Assembly: GCA_945907085.1 (NCBI GenBank)
Contig: CAMDSS010000160.1
Coordinates: 1 to 5,038, forward strand
Direction: 5' to 3'
DNA length: 5,038 nt
From: Cyanobium sp. NIES-981
GTDB taxonomy: Bacteria; Cyanobacteriota; Cyanobacteriia; PCC-6307; Cyanobiaceae
The translations under genes and the position numbers were made by a program. The notes beneath the pieces were generated by a model, which ran no database searches, had not been told where the DNA came from, and worked only from the letters and a program-made list of their open reading frames with translations. Below, piece by piece: positions 1 through 5,038 of the stretch (its first letter is position 1; each line of letters starts with the position of its first letter).

Positions 1-400
1 ATTCACCGAGACCCAGCTCGGTGAGGGAGCAGATCATTCCGCTGCTAGGTACACCGCGTAATTCCGCCGGCTTAATCGTGAGATTCACGGCCGGCAGGGT
101 TGCTCCCACCAGGGCCACGGGAACATGGATTCCCGCCCGCACATTGGCCGCACCGCGGACAATTTTTAGGGGTTGGGCGGCACCCACCTCCACGCTGCAG
201 ACACTGAGCTTGTCGGCATTGGGATGGGGGGCTCGATCGGCCACAAAACCCACCACCACCCCGGCCGCCTGGGCAGCCAGGTCGTCGATGGACTCCACCT
301 CGAAGCCAGCCATGGACAGCCGCTCGGCCAGGGCATCGGGGGCAAACGCACCTTCAGGACCGCTCACAAGCTCCCGTAACCATTGGAGCGAGACCCGCAT
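1..400 (-). CDS. pheT: Phenylalanyl-tRNA synthetase beta subunit, N-terminal part (cut by window edge)
   Basis: This is the beta chain of the cytoplasmic alpha2-beta2 enzyme that charges tRNA-Phe with phenylalanine using ATP. The minus strand is open from an ATG at 400-398 to the window edge, giving 133 residues of a protein normally near 800. The N-terminus starts MRVSLQWLRELV, the usual PheT opening. Next comes the EMAP-II-like OB-fold tRNA-binding domain from about residue 39, with the family signature HPNADKLSVCSVEVG at residues 59-73 and GAANVRAG at 83-90, then a PAELRGVPSSGMICS block at residues 111-125 that is also typical. Residue 82, just before GAANV, is Arg (codon CGC), where the family usually has Cys. 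The upstream ribosome-binding site is weak (GAG close to the ATG). The gene is divergent from rpmG across 113 bp. Identity is secure from these motifs; the catalytic-like core and other domains lie outside the window. Confidence 0.95.
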   Translation of the reverse strand, partial: MRVSLQWLRELVSGPEGAFAPDALAERLSMAGFEVESIDDLAAQAAGVVVGFVADRAPHPNADKLSVCSVEVGAAQPLKIVRGAANVRAGIHVPVALVGATLPAVNLTIKPAELRGVPSSGMICSLTELGLGE

Positions 401-513
401 CAGCTCAAGCCGAGAATGAGGCTGGATCCTAGGGAGTGACTGGTTGGGGTCACCATCGGCAGGTATGGTGTTCCCTTGTTCTTTCGCATCGCACACGCGG
501 CGCAACGTCCTTC
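401..513. promoter_or_regulatory. Divergent intergenic region between pheT and rpmG
   Basis: This 113-bp spacer separates two genes transcribed away from each other, so it must hold both promoters, or the 5' untranslated regions at least. On the plus strand TATGGT at 464-469 could be a -10 box for rpmG, about 45 bp before the ATG, but no convincing -35 box sits 16-18 bp upstream (TTGGGG at 444-449 is only 14 bp away). On the minus strand TAGGAT (430-425) is a possible -10 for pheT, again without a good -35. The assignment of function rests on gene orientation. The individual boxes are guesses. Confidence 0.4.
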
Positions 514-708
514 ATGGCTAAAAACAAGGGCGTCCGGATCGTGATCACTCTCGAGTGCACCGAATGCCGGTCCAACCCCGCCAAGCGGTCTCCTGGTGTC
601 TCTCGCTACACCACGGAAAAAAACCGCCGCAACACCACCGAACGGCTTGAGCTGAAGAAGTTCTGCACGCATTGCAATAAGTCGACCGCCCATAAGGAAA
701 TCAAGTGA
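514..708 (+). CDS. rpmG: 50S ribosomal protein L33
   Basis: This encodes a 64-residue protein of the large ribosomal subunit. The sequence begins MAKNKGVRIVITLECTEC, and the usual L33 features follow: a zinc-ribbon pair of CxxC motifs (C15-x-x-C18 and C51-x-x-C54), a SRYTTEKNRRNT segment in the middle, and a basic C-terminus ending in KEIK. With all four cysteines it is the zinc-binding (C+) form. The ATG at 514 is chosen because homologues start with MA(K)NKG. The same frame is open further upstream to an ATG at 436, but those residues do not look like L33. No clear Shine-Dalgarno sequence precedes the start, which is common in cyanobacteria. It heads the plus-strand cluster, with rpsR 85 bp downstream. 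The pairing of L33 and S18 genes is known from many cyanobacteria and plastids. Confidence 0.97.
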   Translation: MAKNKGVRIVITLECTECRSNPAKRSPGVSRYTTEKNRRNTTERLELKKFCTHCNKSTAHKEIK

Positions 709-735
709 TTTCTTGCGTTGCTTAGAGCGTCGTTT

Positions 736-781
736 TGCTACCTAGCAGCCCCTTCTTCCCTCCCAACCCTTAGCTCGCTAA
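736..781. other. Two short dyads and a pyrimidine tract in the rpmG-rpsR spacer
   Basis: The 85-bp spacer between rpmG and rpsR contains two perfect 12-bp dyads, each with 5-bp arms and a 2-bp centre: TGCTA-CC-TAGCA at 736-747 and TTAGC-TC-GCTAA at 770-781. Between them lies a run made mostly of C and T (749-769). The second dyad ends 12 bases before the rpsR ATG. The loops are too small for a strong RNA hairpin, so a protein-bound DNA site, a weak leader structure or chance are all possible. The symmetry is visible directly; any role is inference. Confidence 0.25.
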
Positions 782-793
782 AGCCTGTTCCCG

Positions 794-1015
794 ATGTCCA
801 GCTCCTTCTTCAAAAAGCGCCTTTCTCCGATCAAGCCTGGCGATCCGATCGACTACAAGGACGTAGATCTCCTTAAAAAATTCATCACTGAGCGCGGCAA
901 GATCCTTCCCCGTCGCATGACGAGCCTGACTGCCAAGCAGCAGCGCGACCTCACCAATGCCGTGAAGCGGGCCCGCATTGTCGCCCTTCTGCCCTTCGTC
1001 AATCCCGAAGGCTGA
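794..1015 (+). CDS. rpsR: 30S ribosomal protein S18
   Basis: This encodes a 73-residue small-subunit ribosomal protein that binds next to S6 on the 16S rRNA platform. The start MSSSFFKKRLSPIKPGD is that of cyanobacterial S18. It is followed by the core IDYKDVDLLKKFITERGKI at 19-37, the basic PRRMTSLTAKQQRDL at 39-53, and the invariant-looking end VKRARIVALLPFV (57-69) and NPEG. The length matches picocyanobacterial S18. No clear ribosome-binding site precedes the ATG. It lies 85 bp after rpmG and just before the RNB nuclease frame, so the three are probably one transcription unit. The end of rpsR shares bases with the open upstream part of the nuclease frame (CTGA at 1012-1015), which bears on where the nuclease starts. 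No unusual residues were noticed. Confidence 0.97.
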   Translation: MSSSFFKKRLSPIKPGDPIDYKDVDLLKKFITERGKILPRRMTSLTAKQQRDLTNAVKRARIVALLPFVNPEG

Positions 1016-1086
1016 GCAAGGCCCTGGGCTCACCGGCTTTCCAACCTGGCGATCTCCTCGGCACGCTCGATGGGAAATCACCACGA

Positions 1087-3057
1087 TTGGCGGTTCTTGT
1101 CTCCCTAACGGGAAGCAAGGCCGCCATTCTTGTTGGTGAGGCTGGAAAACGCCAGCAGCACCCCCTGCGGGAGCTCGAACTGCTCTGCCGTTTACCGGCC
1201 GGCTCCACCCCACCAACCAGCATCAAGGCGTCCCCATGGTCGCTGGATGGCCAGGCCCTTCAGTCCGCCCTACCGCGCCCGAGGGATTTTGGGGCCGCCT
1301 GGCTGCTGATGCAGGAGATGGGGGGTGCCTTGCCCCTAGCCGACTGGGTAGAGCTGGTGGCTGGTTGCGATGGGCCTGCGGTGCGAGCTGCCTGTTGGTT
1401 GTGGCTCCTGGGACCCCAACTGCTGTTTCGAAATCGCCAGGGCCAAATCGAGGCGCGGCCCAGCGATGATCTCAGGAGATTGCGCAAGGATCGCCACCGG
1501 CAGGCCTTGCTGGATCGGTTGCAAGACCAATGGCACGGATTCCTCGCCCATCGCCAGCGGATCGATCCCAGCGGCCTGGCTCCGGCAGCCCGCTCTGAGT
1601 TGGAGCTACTGGTGGCCTGGGCCAGCGGTGATGGCCAGGAGCCCCTGCCAGCTGGATTACGCCAGGCCCTACAAACCGCCCGGTGCGAGGTGGAACCCGG
1701 GGCTATCCGCCACCTGCTGGTGGATCTGGGCCAATGGGATCCCCACCAGCTGCCGTCGTTGCGCAGCACGACCTGGGACCACGGATTTAGCCCGGAACTT
1801 GAGGCCGAGGCCGAGCGGCTGCTTGCCTTGGCCGGGCAACCCATGGCTGGCGATGGGGAACGGCTCGATTTAACCCACCTCAGGGCCGTCACCATTGACG
1901 ACGAAGACACCCGAGATATTGATGACGGCCTGGCGCTAGAGCTCACCGAGGTGGGGATCCAGAGAATCTGGATCCATGTGGCCGATCCGGGACGCTTGAT
2001 CGAACCCGAGTCTCCCCTCGACCTCGAAGCCAGGCGCCGCAGCAGCAGTTTGTACCTCGCCCGGGGCAATCTGCCGATGTTCCCCCACCAACTCACCACG
2101 GGCCCCTTCAGCCTCAGGGCGGGAGAACGCAATGCGGCCTGGAGCATCTGGGTCGAACTCGATGCCCAAGGTGCTGTGGCGGCTTCAGGGGTACAGCGGA
2201 GTTGGGTCAAGCCCACCTATCGGTTGTCCTATCGCGATGCCGATGAGTTGATTGAGTTGGCCCCACCCCAGGAGGCCGATCTGCTCGGGCTCCATGCCTT
2301 GCTCGAGCTGCGCCGGCGTTGGCGGCAAGACCAGGGGGCCCAGCTGATGGACCAGCTGGAGGGCCGCATTCGGGTCAGTGATGGAGTCGCCGAGCTCGAG
2401 ATCACAGAGCCTGGCCCATCCCGCAATTTGGTGGCCGAGGCGATGATTTTGGCTGGAGCCGTGGTCGCCGACCTCGGCAGCCGCCAGGCCATGGCATTGC
2501 CCTATCGCAACCAACTCCCGGCGACCCTGCCATCCCACGCCGAGCTTTCAGCCCTGCCGCCAGGTCCCGTGCGCCATGCGGCGATCAAGAAGTGCCTGGG
2601 CCGGGGGCTCACCAGCACGACTCCTGCCCCCCACTTCAGCCTTGGCCTCCAGGCCTACGTGCAGGCCACCTCACCAATTCGCCGCTATGGAGATCTGCTG
2701 GTCCAGCGGCAGCTCCTGGCCCATAGCCAAGGCCTGGAACCGCTGGGTGCTGATGCCATGCACGATTTGATCAACCAGATGGAGATCGGCATTCGTCAAG
2801 CCATCGCCATCAGCCGGGAAGATCAGCGCCATTGGCAGCAGGTGTGGTTTGAAGACCACAGCCAGGGGCAGTGGCAAGCGATTTTCTTGCGCTGGTTGCG
2901 ACCCCAGGACCAATTGGGTTTGGTCCACGTCGAAGAGCTAGGCATGGATCTTGCTGCCGAATGCCCGGATGGCTGCCAACCCGCCCAAAACCTGGTGCTG
3001 CGGGTTCAGCTGGTCGATTCCCTCCGCGATCAATTGCGGCTTCGGGCTACCCAATAG
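1087..3057 (+). CDS. rnb: RNase II/R family 3'-5' exoribonuclease, Zam-like
   Basis: This is a hydrolytic exoribonuclease of the RNB family, acting on RNA in the cytoplasm. From the TTG at 1087 it is 656 residues. The catalytic core is clear: TIDDEDTRDIDDG places D271, D277, D279 and D280 with the same spacing as E. coli RNase II D201, D207, D209 and D210. Y323 (SLYLARGNLPMFP) lies as far from this cluster as E. coli Y253 does. TSPIRRYGDLL at 528-538 matches the RNA-binding TSPIRKYGD segment, and E578 in SREDQRHW may match E. coli E542. A degenerate S1-like domain follows from about 590. The N-terminal 240 residues lack obvious cold-shock domains and resemble cyanobacterial Zam and chloroplast RNR1 proteins (for example LLVDLGQWDP). 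Its start is doubtful: the frame stays open upstream and codes for a plausible FQPGDLLG...PRLAVLV strand region, with no ATG, GTG or TTG before 1087. A CTG at 1024 or 1012 may be the true start. The gene follows rpsR on the same strand. The names vacB and zam are used for relatives. Confidence 0.9.
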   Translation: MAVLVSLTGSKAAILVGEAGKRQQHPLRELELLCRLPAGSTPPTSIKASPWSLDGQALQSALPRPRDFGAAWLLMQEMGGALPLADWVELVAGCDGPAVRAACWLWLLGPQLLFRNRQGQIEARPSDDLRRLRKDRHRQALLDRLQDQWHGFLAHRQRIDPSGLAPAARSELELLVAWASGDGQEPLPAGLRQALQTARCEVEPGAIRHLLVDLGQWDPHQLPSLRSTTWDHGFSPELEAEAERLLALAGQPMAGDGERLDLTHLRAVTIDDEDTRDIDDGLALELTEVGIQRIWIHVADPGRLIEPESPLDLEARRRSSSLYLARGNLPMFPHQLTTGPFSLRAGERNAAWSIWVELDAQGAVAASGVQRSWVKPTYRLSYRDADELIELAPPQEADLLGLHALLELRRRWRQDQGAQLMDQLEGRIRVSDGVAELEITEPGPSRNLVAEAMILAGAVVADLGSRQAMALPYRNQLPATLPSHAELSALPPGPVRHAAIKKCLGRGLTSTTPAPHFSLGLQAYVQATSPIRRYGDLLVQRQLLAHSQGLEPLGADAMHDLINQMEIGIRQAIAISREDQRHWQQVWFEDHSQGQWQAIFLRWLRPQDQLGLVHVEELGMDLAAECPDGCQPAQNLVLRVQLVDSLRDQLRLRATQ

Positions 3058-3079
3058 GGCTTGGGCCCAGCGCTTCGGC

Positions 3080-4945
3080 TCAGGAGACAATCCGGTTGGC
3101 CCGGAGCCAAGGTCCCCAGGGATTGAGCTGGCCCATCAGGGTGACCTGGGTTGGCCCATCACACTGGCTCAGCCACTGGTTAACCCCGGGTTCCAAGGTG
3201 ATCAATGGCCAGCAACCAGCTCCAGGCGCCGTTGAGGTTGAAGTTGCCAGTTCAAACGAATAACCCCCAATCCCATCGGGAATCACCCTGCCAGTCCAGC
3301 CCGTTTCTCCCGGTTCAGCGGGAGGGGCCTCGGCCGGCCTGAAACCTCCACTCGAGAGATCAAGGCCTTGGTGGCTGAGCCGCTCGGGGTTGTCCAGGAT
3401 CGCCGTCTGCCTTTGGCGCCATTCGCTGTGATACCAAGGGGTATCCCAACGGGGCACCACCGCTGCAGGGGCCAGGGGATCGCCAATTAAGGCGTTTTGC
3501 AGCTGCCGAACCGATAAAGCTGCTGGGGGGCGTCCTTGCTGGACAGCGAGGGCCGCTGCGGCCCCACAGGCCTGGCCCAGGTTCAAAATCAGTGGTTGGA
3601 GGCGGGTGGCCCCATTGGCCATGTGGCTGGCACTGAAGCACTTGTCGGCCGCAAGAAAATTCTCTGTGGTGTCGCTCAACAGGGCCCCATAGGGGATCGC
3701 AAATGGGGTGCCGCTCCATCGCCCGCCCCAGCGGGTACTTTTGGGAGCTAGGGGGTAATCGTCACCGGGATAGTGGTGGTCGTTGGCGTAATTACCAATG
3801 GCAATGGAGCTGATGGCCCCGGTGGAATCCTTCGGCAGCTCGGCAATCGAGGCCCCAGGGGCCTGGGGCAGCAAGTGCTGTTCCACTACAACCTCTTGGC
3901 CCACCAGCCGGCGCCCCTCTCGCCAGTAGGGCATCAGGGCCATCGGCGAGGGTCCCTCCAGGGAGCTGCTGGCAAACGGATCGCCATAGGGCGGGAAGCA
4001 AGCACCCGTTGCCAGCCAGCCGTTGGATGCATCCTCAAGGGTTTTGGCAAAGGCCAAGCTATGGGCCTGCATGGAGCGGTAGAGGTCGGCCCGGACCGAG
4101 GCCTCCGGATCGAACAAGCCATCCAAGGGACCATGCCAATCGTTGCCCTCCAGGGGCCAATTGAGCATCACCAGGCCGCCGGGCAGGCGCCCGTAGGTGA
4201 TCGTGCGTTCCAAACCAAAGTTCAGGGCCGCCTTGGGTAGGGCAGCCTGGATTGGGCTGGAACGCTCTGGGTTGGTTACGTCCGCATCCTGCCGGGGCAT
4301 GCGATCGGAAACCAGTTGCCCCATCACCACCCAGGTTGGCGATTGCACCACCTGGGCCTGAAAAAACGGATTGGATTCGAGTTCGTGCTGGGGCGGGGCG
4401 CTGGGCTCTCCCCAAAGCTCCTGGGGTTCCCAACCAAAGCGATAGGGAACATCAGCTAGGGCAAAGAGATCGCCCCGATCGCTGCCATCAATCAGGACAT
4501 CCAGTCCCACCTGGCAGGTCTGGGCCTGGTGCAGCACGGTGACGGCCGTCATCCTGGGACCCTGGCGCTGAAGACTCACCACCTGGGAGTGGGGCCACCA
4601 GAGCAAATTGGCTTGGGCCGCACACCAATCCCTCAAGATGGCTTCGGCCGTGGATGGCCTGTAGCCAAAACAGCTCACCCAGTTGTGGTCAAGCCCCTCC
4701 GCTTCCCTCTGGCGTAACTCCCGCAGGAAGGCTCCCCAAAGCCCCGTCTGCCAGGGACTCAACTCGTTGCCATCGGGGGCGCAGACCCCGGCAGCACTCA
4801 CCATCCCCCCAAGCCAAGCCCCAGGGGTGAGCAGCAATGTCTTGGCACCGCCCCTAGCCGACTGCAGGGCTGCCGCCACCCCACCGGTTCCGCCGCCCCA
4901 CACAACGACAGAGCAGTGGTCCAGCCGGGTGGAAGCCGATGCCAT
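3080..4945 (-). CDS. FAD-dependent oxidoreductase, FAD_oxidored (PF12831) type, substrate unknown
   Basis: This is a soluble flavoprotein of 621 residues from the ATG at 4945-4943. An in-frame TTG at 4966 would add seven residues; the ATG is preferred because the Rossmann strand follows it directly. Visible motifs, numbered from the ATG: the dinucleotide-binding SVVVWGGGTGGVAAAL (12-27, GxGxxG), WLGGMVSAAGV (44-54), DGSDRGDLFALADVPYRFG (153-171), which is the family's usual D-(A/G)-(T/S)-x-x-GD segment, and a C-terminal FAD site with DKCFSASHMANGATRLQP (434-451) and LGQACGAAAALAVQQGRPP (456-474). About 120 residues follow the FAD core, rich in Trp, Gly and Pro and ending NPWGPWLRANRIVS, which I do not recognise. 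There is no signal peptide or membrane segment. It converges on the RNB nuclease gene with a 22-bp gap and no clear terminator between them. Family members are mostly uncharacterised, so no reaction or pathway can be assigned. The fold call is firm; the function is unknown. Confidence 0.85.
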   Translation of the reverse strand: MASASTRLDHCSVVVWGGGTGGVAAALQSARGGAKTLLLTPGAWLGGMVSAAGVCAPDGNELSPWQTGLWGAFLRELRQREAEGLDHNWVSCFGYRPSTAEAILRDWCAAQANLLWWPHSQVVSLQRQGPRMTAVTVLHQAQTCQVGLDVLIDGSDRGDLFALADVPYRFGWEPQELWGEPSAPPQHELESNPFFQAQVVQSPTWVVMGQLVSDRMPRQDADVTNPERSSPIQAALPKAALNFGLERTITYGRLPGGLVMLNWPLEGNDWHGPLDGLFDPEASVRADLYRSMQAHSLAFAKTLEDASNGWLATGACFPPYGDPFASSSLEGPSPMALMPYWREGRRLVGQEVVVEQHLLPQAPGASIAELPKDSTGAISSIAIGNYANDHHYPGDDYPLAPKSTRWGGRWSGTPFAIPYGALLSDTTENFLAADKCFSASHMANGATRLQPLILNLGQACGAAAALAVQQGRPPAALSVRQLQNALIGDPLAPAAVVPRWDTPWYHSEWRQRQTAILDNPERLSHQGLDLSSGGFRPAEAPPAEPGETGWTGRVIPDGIGGYSFELATSTSTAPGAGCWPLITLEPGVNQWLSQCDGPTQVTLMGQLNPWGPWLRANRIVS

Positions 4946-5006
4946 GGGCTTGAGCGGATTCCCCAAGATTGCCAGGCGGGGCGTCGGTAAGATCCAATTT
5001 CGGCGC

Positions 5007-5035
5007 AGGGCCGCTCCGGCGGCGCAGCGAGCCCT
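5007..5035. terminator. GC-rich hairpin beside a stop codon in the oxidoreductase upstream region
   Basis: The sequence can form a stem of AGGGC plus CGCT (5007-5015) with AGCG and GCCCT (5026-5029 and 5031-5035), one bulged A at 5030, and a 10-base loop. On the minus strand it comes directly after a TAG (5038-5036), so it could end the transcript of a minus-strand gene outside the window. No U-run follows it on that strand. A weaker hairpin (4981-4987 with 5000-5006, including G-U pairs) lies next to it. Whether it terminates, or is only a GC-rich spacer fold upstream of the flavoprotein gene, cannot be told here. Confidence 0.3.
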
Positions 5036-5038
5036 CTA

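Noticed and set aside
21..419. A 132-codon plus-strand open frame opposite pheT
   Set aside because: The opposite strand is unmistakably PheT; this product is Ser/Thr/Ala/Arg-rich without recognisable motifs.
400..693. A minus-strand open frame covering rpmG
   Set aside because: It is antisense to L33, a confidently identified gene, and shows no domain.
1070..1108. The ATG at 1070 as a start for the RNB nuclease
   Set aside because: It is in a different frame from the nuclease and meets a stop after 12 codons.
1260..2216. A 318-codon open frame on the minus strand within the RNB nuclease gene
   Set aside because: It lies fully antisense to a gene with clear catalytic motifs, and its product is a low-complexity Ser/Arg/Trp-rich string, as expected from the shadow of GC-rich coding DNA.
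3058..3079. Bidirectional terminator between the converging rnb and flavoprotein genes
   Set aside because: The 22-bp gap contains the palindromes TGGGCCCA and AGCGCT but no stable stem with a usable loop and no T-run on either strand.
3096..3110. Perfect 5-bp inverted repeat TTGGC-CCGGA-GCCAA
   Set aside because: It lies inside the flavoprotein coding region, is short, has no T-run, and could arise by chance in GC-rich DNA.
1..5038. HIP1 octamer repeats, CRISPR repeats, insertion-sequence ends or tRNA genes
   Set aside because: No GCGATCGC was seen, only partial matches such as GCGATCGG near 4304. No spaced direct repeats, terminal inverted repeats or cloverleaf sequences were found by eye.

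Overview
The window looks like chromosomal housekeeping DNA from an alpha-cyanobacterium of the Synechococcus/Cyanobium group. The evidence is the high GC content by eye (roughly 60% or more), ribosomal proteins L33 and S18 that read like picocyanobacterial versions, a Zam-type (cyanobacterial/chloroplast-like) RNase II/R, and the block pheT / rpmG-rpsR-rnb, which I recall as a familiar picocyanobacterial arrangement. No copy of the HIP1 octamer was seen, which suits this group better than most beta-cyanobacteria. The species cannot be named from the sequence.

Layout from left to right. Positions 1-400, minus strand, hold the first 133 codons of pheT (phenylalanyl-tRNA synthetase beta chain), cut by the left edge. 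A 113-bp spacer separates it from the divergent plus-strand cluster rpmG (L33, 514-708), rpsR (S18, 794-1015) and an RNB-family exoribonuclease (1087-3057, possibly starting upstream near 1012-1024). Twenty-two bases after the nuclease stop, a minus-strand gene ends tail to tail with it: a 621-residue FAD-dependent oxidoreductase of the FAD_oxidored (PF12831) type (3080-4945). The last 93 bases hold a GC-rich hairpin next to a stop codon that is in frame with the oxidoreductase, and no gene I can name.

Functionally the left two thirds concern translation and RNA turnover: charging of tRNA-Phe, one protein of each ribosomal subunit, and a 3'-to-5' exoribonuclease that may be co-transcribed with them. 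The flavoprotein faces the other way with its own 5' region and has no evident link to these genes. Its substrate is unknown.

I found no mobile element, CRISPR array, tRNA, rRNA or clear new system. The points worth a second look are the start of the nuclease gene, the uncharacterised flavoprotein with its C-terminal extension, an Arg in place of a usually conserved Cys in PheT, and small dyads in the spacers.
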